A DNA stretch of 64,000 nucleotides from Streptomyces sp. NBC_01689 (lineage in GTDB: Bacteria > Actinomycetota > Actinomycetes > Streptomycetales > Streptomycetaceae). Under the pieces are notes generated by a model. That model made no database searches and had not been told where the DNA came from. It worked only from the letters and a program-made list of their open reading frames with translations. Each line of letters starts with the position of its first letter. Within the stretch, counting starts at the first letter, position 1. The DNA lies in contig NZ_CP109592.1 in NCBI RefSeq assembly GCF_036250675.1, forward strand, positions 4,154,001-4,218,000, in the 5' to 3' direction. Shown here piece by piece: positions 44,461 to 52,471 of this stretch. The position numbers and the translations under genes are program-made.

Positions 44461-44508
44461 TCCACGGCCCCTCCCGACGGTCGTCCGATCGTCGGGAGGG
44501 GCCGTGGA
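44461..44508 (-). terminator. Intercistronic hairpin between cdd and deoA
   Basis: 18-bp perfect arms (44461-44478, 44491-44508) with a 12-nt loop start 4 bp after the cdd stop. It can end the transporter-cdd transcript or set a lower level of deoA by partial read-through. Confidence 0.7.
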
Positions 44509-44512
44509 GGCG

Positions 44513-44926
44513 TTACTTGGTGAGATTCTCCGGCCCGAAGGCCTGAGGCAGCATCTCGGAGAGCGGCAGGATCCCGGCCGGCGTCTCCACGAGCAGGCCG
44601 GGGCCGCCGAACTCGTACAGCAGCTGACGGCAGCGCCCGCACGGCACGAGGATCTCGCCCCGCCCGTCGACGCAGGTGAAGTGCGTCAGCCGGCCGCCCC
44701 CGCCGTTCTGCAGCTGGGAGACGAGACCGCACTCGGCGCACAGCCCGAGTCCGTACGACGCGTTCTCGACGTTGCAGCCGGTGACGGTCCGGCCGTCGTC
44801 GACGAGCGCCGCGGCGCCCACCGGGAACCCCGAGTAGGGGGCGTAGGCCCGGGACATGGCGTCCCGCGCGAGCTCCCGCAGAGCCTCCCAGTCGGCCTCC
44901 GCGGTTCCGCCCCGCGGGGAGGTCAC
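44513..44926 (-). CDS. cdd: Cytidine deaminase
   Basis: A 137-residue tetrameric-type cytidine deaminase. Zinc ligands and the catalytic Glu are in CNVENASYGLGLCAE and VPCGRCRQLLYEF, and the start YAPYSGFPVGAAAL is typical. It converts (deoxy)cytidine to (deoxy)uridine. The GTG at 44926 overlaps the stop of the upstream permease gene by 4 bp (GTGA), so it is the fourth gene of the nucleoside transporter operon and works on the imported nucleosides. Confidence 0.97.
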   Translation of the reverse strand: MTSPRGGTAEADWEALRELARDAMSRAYAPYSGFPVGAAALVDDGRTVTGCNVENASYGLGLCAECGLVSQLQNGGGGRLTHFTCVDGRGEILVPCGRCRQLLYEFGGPGLLVETPAGILPLSEMLPQAFGPENLTK

Positions 44927-46185
44927 TTGCCCTGTCCTCTCCGGTACGGCATGCCGTCCGCCTTCGGCATCCGCAGATGCTGCGCGGACAGCGAGAGCAC
45001 GAGCAGGGTCACGACGTACGGAGTGGCGCTCACGAACTGCTGCGGGACCACGTCGGTGGCGAGGTACCAGACGAACATCAGCACCGCGACCGCGGCGGTC
45101 GCGACCGCCGGCACCACCCGCTTCTTCCAGGCCAGGTAGGCCACGGCGAACACCAGCAGGATCGCGAGCAGCAGGATCAGCGCGTGCACGTTGGTGCCGC
45201 CGCCGCGCAGGTTGAGGCTGTCGGTGTAGCCGAACAGGCCCGCGCCGAGGGCGAGCCCGCCCGGCATCCAGTTGCCGAAGATCATCGCGGCGAGACCGAT
45301 GTAGCCGCGGCCGGCCGTCTGACCGTCCAGGTAGACGTTGGACGCCACGATGGACAGGAACGCGCCGCCGAGGCCGGCGAAGCCGCCCGAGATGATCACG
45401 GCGATGTACTTGTACTTGTAGACGTTGACGCCCAGGGACTCGGCGGCCACCGGGTTCTCGCCGCAGGAGCGCAGGCGCAGGCCGAAGGCCGTGCGCCACA
45501 GCACCCACCAGGTGGCGGGGACGAGGGCGACCGCGACCAGGGTGAGCGGCGAGAGGTCGGTGACCAGGCCGCCGAGCAGGCCGGCGATGTCCGAGACCAG
45601 GAACCAGTGCTTCCCGTTGAGCGTGGACAGCCAGTCGGACAGCCCCGGGATGTCGAAGGTGCCGAGCGAGTCGATCGGCGGGGACTGCTTGGAGGAGCCC
45701 TGCGGCGCGTTCTCGAAGGTGAACTTGGAGAGGTAGCGGGTGGTGCCCAGCGCCAGGATGTTGATGGCCACACCGGAGACGATGTGGTTCACGTTGAAGG
45801 TCACGGTGGCGATGGCGTGCAGGATGCCGCCGAGGCAGCCGCCGATGATGCCGAAGGCGACACCGGTCCACGGGCCCCACTGGTAGCCCGCCCAGGCACC
45901 GAACCAGGTGCCGAGGATCATCATGCCTTCGAGGCCGATGTTGACGACGCCCGCGCGCTCGGCCCACAGACCGCCGAGACCCGCGAGACCGATCGGCACC
46001 GCGAGCCGCAGCGCCGTGGACATCTGTCCGGTGGAGGTGATGCCGTCGGCGCCGGTGATCAGACGCACGACGGAGGTCAGGATCAGGACACCCGCGATGA
46101 CGAGCAGGAGTACCGGTAGGGACATACGGCGGCTGCCCTTGCCGGGCTGCTGCGCCTGCGGCTTGGCGGCGGTCGCGGTGCTCAT
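44923..46185 (-). CDS. Nucleoside ABC transporter permease (NupC/RbsC-like), second
   Basis: A 420-residue membrane protein of the BPD_transp_2 (branched-chain/ribose permease) family with about ten helices. Family wording includes LWAERAGVVNIGLEGMMILGTWFGAWAGY, NHIVSGVAINILALGTTRYL, LRSCGENPVAAESLGVNVYKYKYIAVIISGGFAGLGGAFL and GRGYIGLAAMIFGNWMPGG. It pairs with the permease encoded upstream to form the channel. Start and stop overlap its neighbours by 4 bp each, showing tight coupling. Confidence 0.94.
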   Translation of the reverse strand: MSTATAAKPQAQQPGKGSRRMSLPVLLLVIAGVLILTSVVRLITGADGITSTGQMSTALRLAVPIGLAGLGGLWAERAGVVNIGLEGMMILGTWFGAWAGYQWGPWTGVAFGIIGGCLGGILHAIATVTFNVNHIVSGVAINILALGTTRYLSKFTFENAPQGSSKQSPPIDSLGTFDIPGLSDWLSTLNGKHWFLVSDIAGLLGGLVTDLSPLTLVAVALVPATWWVLWRTAFGLRLRSCGENPVAAESLGVNVYKYKYIAVIISGGFAGLGGAFLSIVASNVYLDGQTAGRGYIGLAAMIFGNWMPGGLALGAGLFGYTDSLNLRGGGTNVHALILLLAILLVFAVAYLAWKKRVVPAVATAAVAVLMFVWYLATDVVPQQFVSATPYVVTLLVLSLSAQHLRMPKADGMPYRRGQGK

Positions 46186-47312
46186 CGGGCAGCCACCTCC
46201 TTCGGGGAGTTGTTGTTGGCGGCGGCCGCGGCGGCCAGTTCCTCGCCGACCCGCTTCTGCTGGCGGCGCAGGCCCCAGACACGGACGGCCTCGTACGAGA
46301 TGACGACCGCGAAGACGATCAGGCCCTGCATGATCGTGGCGATCTCCTTCTCGTACGCCACCGGGGTCGCGTAGTCGAGAGCCGGGGACGCCTTGTCGAG
46401 GAAGGCCCACAGGAGTGCGGCGAGGGCGATGCCGCCCGGGTTGTTGCGGCCGAGCAGCGCGATGCCGATGGCGGTGAAGCCGAGGCCGGCGGGGAAGCTC
46501 AGGCTGTAGGTGTGGGCGTCGCCGAGGAGGAGCGGCAGCCCGGAGATGCCGGCGACCGCGCCGGAGATCAGCATCGCGGTGAGCACCATGCGCTTGGCGT
46601 CGACGCCGGAGGCGGCGGCGGCCTCCTCGGAGGCGCCGGTGGCGCGCAGGTCGAAGCCGAAGCGGGTGCGGTTGAGGACGAGCCAGTACACGACGCCCAG
46701 GAGGACGGCGAGGAAGACCATGCCGTAGATCTCGCCGACATTCGAGCCCAGGTCGATGCCGGGGAACCAGCCGGACTTCTTCATGACGCCGGTCGTGTTG
46801 TTGTTGCCGACCTGCACACCCCAGATGTTCTCCGCGGTGAGGTAGCCGATGAGGCTGGTGGCGATCGCGTTGAGCATGATCGTCGCGACGACCTCGCTCA
46901 CTCCGCGGGTGACCTTCAGGACGCCCGCGATACCGGCCCAGAACGCGCCGGTGCACATGGCGACGATCATCAGCACGGGGATCTGCAGGAAGGACGGCAG
47001 TGCCAGGTGGGCACCGACGACCGCGGTCATCATCGCGCCGAGGCGGTACTGGCCGTCCACACCGATGTTGAACAGGTTCATGCGGAAGCCGATGGCCACG
47101 CCGAGTGCGGCGATGTAGTACAGCGACGCCTGGTTGACGATCAGTACCTGGGTGTCGGAGTACGTCGCCTGCTGCAGCATCAGGGAGTACGGCTCGAACG
47201 CGCTCTTGCCCGAGGCGAGCAGCACGACCGAGGTCAGCGCGATCGCCGTGACGAGCGCGATGACCGGGCCGGCCACCGCGAGGAGCACGCGCTCCTTGTC
47301 GAACTTCTTCAT
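46182..47312 (-). CDS. Nucleoside ABC transporter permease, first
   Basis: A 376-residue BPD_transp_2-family permease. It has hydrophobic helices throughout, FRMNLFNIGVDGQYRLGAMMTAVVGAH, VTRGVSEVVATIMLNAIATSLIGYL, FDLRATGASEEAAAASGVDAKRMVLTAMLISGAVAGISG and GFTAIGIALLGRNNPGGI. It forms the membrane channel with the second permease. ATG 47312 overlaps the ATPase stop and its own stop overlaps the next ATG (ATGA both times). Confidence 0.94.
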   Translation of the reverse strand: MKKFDKERVLLAVAGPVIALVTAIALTSVVLLASGKSAFEPYSLMLQQATYSDTQVLIVNQASLYYIAALGVAIGFRMNLFNIGVDGQYRLGAMMTAVVGAHLALPSFLQIPVLMIVAMCTGAFWAGIAGVLKVTRGVSEVVATIMLNAIATSLIGYLTAENIWGVQVGNNNTTGVMKKSGWFPGIDLGSNVGEIYGMVFLAVLLGVVYWLVLNRTRFGFDLRATGASEEAAAASGVDAKRMVLTAMLISGAVAGISGLPLLLGDAHTYSLSFPAGLGFTAIGIALLGRNNPGGIALAALLWAFLDKASPALDYATPVAYEKEIATIMQGLIVFAVVISYEAVRVWGLRRQQKRVGEELAAAAAANNNSPKEVAAR

Positions 47313-48970
47313 CGGGCCTCGTCCTCCGGGGCGGCGCTTTCCGCTACGTGCTCCAGGTGTCCGGAGGCGGCGCCGGTCATGGCCGAGCCGAGTTCCTCCG
47401 GGGTGATGGTCGCCGGGTCGGCGTCCGCCACGAGCCTGCCGTTGTAGATCACCCTCAGGGTGTCGGACAGGCCGATCAGCTCGTCCAGGTCGGCCGAGAT
47501 CAGCAGTACGGCCAGGCCTTCGCGGCGCGCCTCGCGGATCTGGTCCCAGATCGCGGCCTGCGCGCCGACGTCCACACCGCGGGTGGGGTGGGCGGCGATC
47601 AGGAAGCGCGGCTTGTGGCTCATCTCGCGGCCGACGATCAGCTTCTGCTGGTTGCCGCCGGAGAGCGAGGCGGCGGTGACGTCGATGCCGGGGGTACGGA
47701 CGTCGTACTCCTCGACGATCCGCCGGGTGTCCGCCTGGGCGCCCTTGATGTCGAGCCAGACGCCCTTCGCGTTCGGGCGCTCGGTGACATGGCCGAGGAT
47801 GCGGTTCTCCCAGAGCGGCGACTCCAGCAGGAGGCCGTGCCGGTGGCGGTCCTCGGGGATGTAGCCGATGCCCTGCTCGCGGCGCTTGCGGGTGGGCCAG
47901 CCGGTGATCTCCTCGCCGAGGAAGGAGACGGAGCCGGAGTCGGCGTGCTTGAGGCCGATCAGCGCGTCGATGAGCTCGGTCTGGCCGTTGCCCTCGACAC
48001 CGGCGATGCCCATGACCTCGCCCGCGTGGATGGTGAAGGTGACGTCGTCCAGCACGCGGCGCACCGCGGCGGCGGTCTCGGCCTTGTCGCCCGTGACCAG
48101 ACCGGCGCCCGTCGGCTCGGCGAGCTCGCCGAGGGAGGCGCCGCCCTCGGCGTAGGCGGTGAGGCCCTCGACCTGGATCACCGGCTTGTCGGTGACGGTC
48201 GACTCGGCGGTCTCCGGGGTCGGCAGCTCGCTGCCGACCATCATCTCGGCGAGCTGGCGGGGGGTGGTCTCGGCCGGCACGGCGGTGCCGACCGTCGTCC
48301 CGCGCCGGATGACCGTGATCTCGTCGGCGACCGACAGGACCTCGCCCAGCTTGTGCGAGATGAAGATGACGGCCAGGCCCTCGGACTTGAGCTCGCGCAG
48401 GTTGTCGAAGAGTGCGTCGACCTCCTGGGGCACGAGTACGGCGGTCGGCTCGTCCAGGATCAGGGTGCGGGCGCCGCGGAAGAGGACCTTCAGGATCTCG
48501 ACGCGCTGGCGCTCGGCGACGCCGAGGCTCTCGACGAGCACGTCCGGGCGGACGTTCAGCCCGTACCGGTCCGAGATCTCCTTGATCTTCCGGCGGGCGC
48601 CGCCGCCGATGCCGTACAGCTTCTCGCTGCCCAGGACGACGTTCTCCAGGACGGTGAGGTTGTCGGCGAGCATGAAGTGCTGGTGGACCATGCCGATGCC
48701 GCGCGTGATGGCGTCGGCGGGCGACGAGAAGCTGACCTGCTCGCCGTCGACGGCGATGGTGCCCTCGTCCGGCTTCTGCATGCCGTAGAGGATCTTCATC
48801 AGCGTGGACTTGCCGGCACCGTTCTCGCCGACGAGGGCGTGGACCGTGCCTTTGCGGACACTCAGATGGATGTCGTGGTTGGCCACCACACCCGGGAACC
48901 GCTTGGTGATCCCCGCCAGCTCGACCGCGGTCGACTGCGCGGTGAGGGGAGGGCTGCTGGACGCGTCGAT
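47309..48970 (-). CDS. Nucleoside ABC transporter ATP-binding protein (two ABC cassettes), apparent ATC start
   Basis: A double ATPase of about 553 residues. Cassette 1 has ELAGITKRFPGV, Walker A VGENGAGKST, a signature with SLGVAERQRVEILK and Walker B LILDEPTAVL. Cassette 2 has a relaxed Walker A (GVEGNGQTELIDAL) and LSGGNQQKLIVGREM, as usual in RbsA/NupA-type proteins. No ATG, GTG or TTG exists in frame before the conserved ELAGITKRFPG. AAGGAG sits 8 nt upstream of an ATC at 48970, giving I(M)DASSSPPL. The first standard codon, GTG 48889, would remove strand 1 and the A-loop. It heads the transporter-cdd operon. Confidence 0.93.
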   Translation of the reverse strand: MDASSSPPLTAQSTAVELAGITKRFPGVVANHDIHLSVRKGTVHALVGENGAGKSTLMKILYGMQKPDEGTIAVDGEQVSFSSPADAITRGIGMVHQHFMLADNLTVLENVVLGSEKLYGIGGGARRKIKEISDRYGLNVRPDVLVESLGVAERQRVEILKVLFRGARTLILDEPTAVLVPQEVDALFDNLRELKSEGLAVIFISHKLGEVLSVADEITVIRRGTTVGTAVPAETTPRQLAEMMVGSELPTPETAESTVTDKPVIQVEGLTAYAEGGASLGELAEPTGAGLVTGDKAETAAAVRRVLDDVTFTIHAGEVMGIAGVEGNGQTELIDALIGLKHADSGSVSFLGEEITGWPTRKRREQGIGYIPEDRHRHGLLLESPLWENRILGHVTERPNAKGVWLDIKGAQADTRRIVEEYDVRTPGIDVTAASLSGGNQQKLIVGREMSHKPRFLIAAHPTRGVDVGAQAAIWDQIREARREGLAVLLISADLDELIGLSDTLRVIYNGRLVADADPATITPEELGSAMTGAASGHLEHVAESAAPEDEAR

Positions 48971-48998
48971 GGCGCACTCTCCTTGGAAAAGGGGCCAT

Positions 48999-49010
48999 CT
49001 ACGCGCGTAG
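48999..49010 (-). promoter_or_regulatory. CTACGCGCGTAG operator of the nucleoside transporter operon
   Basis: A perfect 12-bp palindrome 29 bp upstream of the ATPase start. TAGATG at its downstream edge could be the -10 box, as at deoC. Just upstream lies A/T-rich DNA with a TGATC-TTTTTC-GATCA inverted repeat (49048-49063). Site 4 of six. Confidence 0.65.
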
Positions 49011-49094
49011 CGCCCCTGCTTTAAATAGTGCCCGGACGGACCGAAGTTGATCTTTTTCGATCAGTTCCGATGCGGTCCGAGCATTCTGCCGCGC

Positions 49095-49133
49095 GAACGG
49101 GGCGCGGGGAGTCATCCTCCCCACACCCCGTTC
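49095..49133 (-). terminator. Terminator-like hairpin after the first BmpA gene
   Basis: GAACGGGG/CCCCGTTC outer stem (8 bp) encloses GGGGAG/CTCCCC (6 bp), ~90 bp past the stop at 49226. Confidence 0.5.
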
Positions 49134-49225
49134 CGTGGCCGTAACGCTGCCATTTCAGCGTCGCCATGGCCATGGTTTCGACGCCTGGTGATGACGTCGT
49201 GACCTGGCGGGGATCGGGACTCGGG

Positions 49226-50275
49226 TCAGGAGGTCTTGACCTTGATCGAGCCGTCCTTGATACCGGCCTCGGCCTTCTTCAGCGCGGCCTGCAGGTCGGC
49301 GTTGTTCTTGAACGCCGGGTTCGAGTCGGCGAGGCCGACACCGCCGGTGGCGAGGCTGGCGCGGACGACGCCGGTGGCGGGCTTGCCGTCCTGGACCGAC
49401 TTCGCGAGGTTGTAGACCGCGCCCGCGACGTCCTTGGTGGCCGAGGTCAGGATGTAGTCCTTGTACTTGGCCAGCGCGTCCTGCTTGTACTGGTCGGAGT
49501 CGACGCCGATCGCCCACACCTTGTGCGAGGCGGCGGACTGGATGACGCCCTGGCCGGACAGGCCCGCGGCGGCGTACAGCACGTCGGCGCCCGCGTCGAT
49601 CTGGCCCTCGGCGGCGTCCTTGCCCTTGTCGGGGCTGGCGAAGCCACCCTCCTGGGCGGTCTGCGTCAGGTACTGCGACTCGATCTTGATGTTCGGCTTG
49701 ACCGACTTCGCGCCCTGGACGTAACCAGCCTGGAACTTGTGGATCAGCGGGACGTCCACGCCACCGATGAAGCCGATGTGGTCCTTCTTCGTGGCCTTCG
49801 CCGCGGCGACGCCGGCCAGGTAGGAGGCCTGCTCCTCGTGGAAGACCAGGTCCGCGACGTTGGCGGCCTTGTCCTGCTCGTCGTCGATGATGCCGAAGGT
49901 GGTCTTCGGGTACTTGGCGGCGACTTCCTTGATCGCGGGGGCGTAGACGAAGCCGACGCCGATCACCGGGTTGTAGCCGGACTTGGCCAGCTGCTCCAGG
50001 CGCTGCACCTTGTCGGCGTCGGACTCGCCGTCCTGCGGCTCGATGTCCCGGCCGCCGATCTTGAGGTCCGTCTCGGCCTTCTGGAAACCGGCGTACGCGG
50101 CGTCGTTGAACGACTGGTCGCCCTTGCCGCCGATGTCGTACGCGAGACCGATTCCCTTACCCTTGGCCGAGCCGCCGCTGGAGGCATCGGTGGACGAGCC
50201 GCCACAGGCGGAGAGAGCAACGGCGAGGGATGCGGTTGCAACGCCCGCAACCGCGATTCGGGACACCCGGCGCAT
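49226..50275 (-). CDS. BMP-family nucleoside-binding lipoprotein, copy 1
   Basis: A 349-residue lipoprotein: signal peptide with lipobox LSAC (Cys at ~25), then a BmpA/Med-type periplasmic-binding fold (GIGLAYDIGGKGDQSFNDAAYAGFQKAE, NPVIGVGFVYAPAIKEVAAKYPKTTFGIIDD, GAKSVKPNIKIESQYL, DVLYAAAGLSGQGV, WAIGVDSDQY, LTSATKDVAGAVYNL). It captures nucleosides for the adjacent ABC transporter. AAGGAG lies 8 nt before the ATG. It is followed at the next locus by a highly similar second copy. Confidence 0.94.
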   Translation of the reverse strand: MRRVSRIAVAGVATASLAVALSACGGSSTDASSGGSAKGKGIGLAYDIGGKGDQSFNDAAYAGFQKAETDLKIGGRDIEPQDGESDADKVQRLEQLAKSGYNPVIGVGFVYAPAIKEVAAKYPKTTFGIIDDEQDKAANVADLVFHEEQASYLAGVAAAKATKKDHIGFIGGVDVPLIHKFQAGYVQGAKSVKPNIKIESQYLTQTAQEGGFASPDKGKDAAEGQIDAGADVLYAAAGLSGQGVIQSAASHKVWAIGVDSDQYKQDALAKYKDYILTSATKDVAGAVYNLAKSVQDGKPATGVVRASLATGGVGLADSNPAFKNNADLQAALKKAEAGIKDGSIKVKTS

Positions 50276-50330
50276 GAACGTGACTCCTTTTGTGCAGGCG
50301 CCCAGACCAGGCGCTGATTCCGCCGCAGCG

Positions 50331-50342
50331 TAACGCGCGTAG
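50331..50342 (-). promoter_or_regulatory. Variant operator (CTACGCGCGTTA) of BmpA copy 1
   Basis: One arm is the full CTACG half-site, the other is CGTTA. It lies 56 bp upstream of the ATG, just after a TATGTC -10 candidate. Site 5 of six. Confidence 0.6.
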
Positions 50343-50969
50343 ACATAGCAGAGAACCCACCTTGCCAGAGTGTTATGCGACCGTTTTGAACCCTCGGCGA
50401 ACGGCTGCCGAACACGTGGGACGCGTCCGCTCGGCAAAGCCGTGGGGTCTCCGGGGCCGGCCGCGGGCCCTCCGACGCGGTGCGCCAGACCGGCATACAC
50501 ACCAGGATTCTTCGCAGCGGTGGCCTTTTCGTGAGGTAACCGCCGGAACGAGGTCGGTGGGGTGGGGGGCTTCGGCGTGTGCGCGGGAGGAAGCGCGGGG
50601 CGCGTTGCCGTGCAGGGCGCCCCTGTGCGGGTCGTGCCGGCTCGCGGCCTGTAGAGGCCGGTGGACACGGGTCATGGAGCCCCTGCGAGTGCGTGACAGC
50701 CCTCACCGGGGCCGTGGAGACCGACTCGAGCGTCGCGGACGTGACCGGCGGAACCGGCGGACGGCGTCGCGCCCCCGGGTGGAGCGGTGAAGTCCGGGCG
50801 GGTGCTCCGCACGCGGCGATGAAGCCGGATGCCCGGCGGGCGTGGCGGGCGTCGCGGGACCTGCCGGGGCCGGAGGACGGGGACGGTGACCGGGGCCGGA
50901 GGACGGGAACCCCCGGGTGCCCGGACCCGCCCGGCACTCCCCGCACGCCCTGAACGTCCCGCACGCGCG
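50343..50969. other. Intergenic region between the two BmpA genes
   Basis: Apart from the promoter of copy 1 on the left and the terminator of copy 2 on the right, I see no gene, repeat or conserved element in these ~630 bp. The GC content stays high and the open frames on both strands look random. Confidence 0.5.
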
Positions 50970-51007
50970 AAGGAGCCCCCGGGCCGCGCTCGGGCCGGGG
51001 GCTCCTT
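50970..51007 (-). terminator. Terminator after BmpA copy 2
   Basis: 16-bp arms (AAGGAGCCCCC..., one mismatch) with a short loop, 36 bp past the stop. Confidence 0.75.
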
Positions 51008-51042
51008 CGAGACGGACCGTGGTCAGCGACCACGGACACGGC

Positions 51043-52125
51043 TCACGGGGTCGTCTTGACCGTGACCTTGCCGTCGATGATGTCCTGCTTGGCCTTGTCG
51101 ACCGCCGCGACGACGTCCGGCAGGGCCTTGTACTTCGGGTTGGAGTCGGCGAAGCCCACGCCGCCCGACTTCAGGTCACCGCGGACGACGCCGCTCAGCG
51201 GCTTGCCGTCCACGACGGACTTGGCCAGGTCGTACACGGCGCCGCCGACGTTCTTCAGCGCCGAGCCGAGGATCCAGTCCTTGTACTTGGACAGGGAGCT
51301 CTGCGCGTACTGGTCGGAGTCGACGCCGATGGCCCACACCTTCTTGGCGGCGGCCTGGGAGATCACGCCCTGACCGGACAGGCCGGCCGCGTGGTACAGC
51401 ACGTCGGCGCCCTTCTCGATCTGGCCGGCCGCCGCGTCCTTGCCCTTGTCGGGGCTGGCGAAGCCACCCTCCTGGGGCGTCTGCGTCAGGTACTGCGACT
51501 CGATCTTGATGTTCGGGTTGACCGACTTGGCGCCCTGGTCGAAGCCCGCCTCGAACTTGTGGATCAGCGGGATGTCCACGCCGCCGATGAAGCCGATGTG
51601 GTTCTTCTTCGTGGCCTTCGCGGCGGCGACACCCGCGAGGTAGGAGGACTGCTCCTCGTGGAAGACCAGGTCCGCGATGTTGGCGGCCTTGTCCTGCTCG
51701 TCGTCGATGATGCCGAAGGTGGTCTTCGGGTACTTGGCGGCGACTTCCTTGATGGCCGGCGCGTAGACGAAGCCGACGCCGATCACCGGGTTGTAGCCGG
51801 ACTTGGCCAGCTGCTCCAGACGCTGCACCTTGTCGGCGTCGGACTCGCCGTCCTGCGGTTCGATGTCCCGGCCACCGATCTTGAACTCGGCCTCGGCCTT
51901 CTGGAAACCGGCGAAGGCGGCGTCGTTGAACGACTGGTCGCCCTTGCCGCCGATGTCATAGGCGAGGCCTATGCCCTTGCCCGAGTAGCCGGACGAGCTC
52001 TTGTCCGAACCGCCACCACCGGACGAGTCGGTGCTGGACTTGCCGCAACCCACGGCCGCGAGGGCGATGACCGAGACGGCCACCGCTGCTTGGGAGAACC
52101 TGGTCCTCCGAGACATCAGACGCAC
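51043..52125 (-). CDS. BMP-family nucleoside-binding lipoprotein, copy 2
   Basis: About 360 residues, with a signal peptide ending in a lipobox (VGC near residue 25) and the same BMP fold as copy 1: GIGLAYDIGGKGDQSFNDAAFAGFQKAE, NPVIGVGFVYAPAIKEVAAKYPK, NHIGFIGGVDIPLIHKFEAGF, LYHAAGLSGQGV. The protein is most alike in the first two thirds and more divergent near the C-terminus. Having two binding proteins for one transporter suggests different nucleoside preferences. GTG 52125 is chosen for its GAAGG 9 nt upstream; GTG 52134 and ATG 52116 are alternatives. Confidence 0.93.
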   Translation of the reverse strand: MRLMSRRTRFSQAAVAVSVIALAAVGCGKSSTDSSGGGGSDKSSSGYSGKGIGLAYDIGGKGDQSFNDAAFAGFQKAEAEFKIGGRDIEPQDGESDADKVQRLEQLAKSGYNPVIGVGFVYAPAIKEVAAKYPKTTFGIIDDEQDKAANIADLVFHEEQSSYLAGVAAAKATKKNHIGFIGGVDIPLIHKFEAGFDQGAKSVNPNIKIESQYLTQTPQEGGFASPDKGKDAAAGQIEKGADVLYHAAGLSGQGVISQAAAKKVWAIGVDSDQYAQSSLSKYKDWILGSALKNVGGAVYDLAKSVVDGKPLSGVVRGDLKSGGVGFADSNPKYKALPDVVAAVDKAKQDIIDGKVTVKTTP

Positions 52126-52203
52126 AGCAAGCACCCTTCATCCCCACGGCCGTCACCGGTCCGCTTCCCCAACACGCCGCACCGCAGCGGTTTCGGCGCA
52201 CAG

Positions 52204-52215
52204 TAACGCGCGTAG
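52204..52215 (-). promoter_or_regulatory. Variant operator (CTACGCGCGTTA) of BmpA copy 2
   Basis: The same 12-mer as at copy 1 (flanks TTC-TAC...TTAC also shared), 79 bp upstream of the start codon. The rest of the 52126-52421 gap shows nothing else recognisable. Site 6 of six. Confidence 0.6.
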
Positions 52216-52421
52216 AAGGGCAGGGGAACGGAATTCCTCCTGGCCGTTATCGAACCGTGCCGCCACCGGGTCACGGGGACGCGTCGCCGGTTACGGCGGG
52301 GTGACGCAAGGGGACGAAGGGGCACCGATCGGGGCATCGGACGGAACGCGGGTACGGATGTCCGGACCGGACGCGCCACCGCGCGTCCGCGGTGGCGCTC
52401 GCGCGGAGTTGGCGTGAAAGG

Positions 52422-52461
52422 GCCTGTGGGCCCCGGGTGAACCGAAGGCGGGCCCACAGGC
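52422..52461 (-). terminator. Terminator after the amidohydrolase gene
   Basis: A perfect 12-bp GCCTGTGGGCCC inverted repeat with a 16-nt loop, 11 bp past the stop at 52472. Confidence 0.65.
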
Positions 52462-52471
52462 GTCGCGCCGG

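Noticed and set aside
44513..46282. 589-codon frame joining cytidine deaminase with an N-terminal extension
   Set aside because: The upstream part is an out-of-frame reading of the permease gene; the deaminase starts at GTG 44926.
48889..48891. GTG 48889 as the start of the ABC ATPase
   Set aside because: It would delete the conserved first strand ELAGITKRFPG; an AAGGAG correctly spaced before ATC 48970 fits better.
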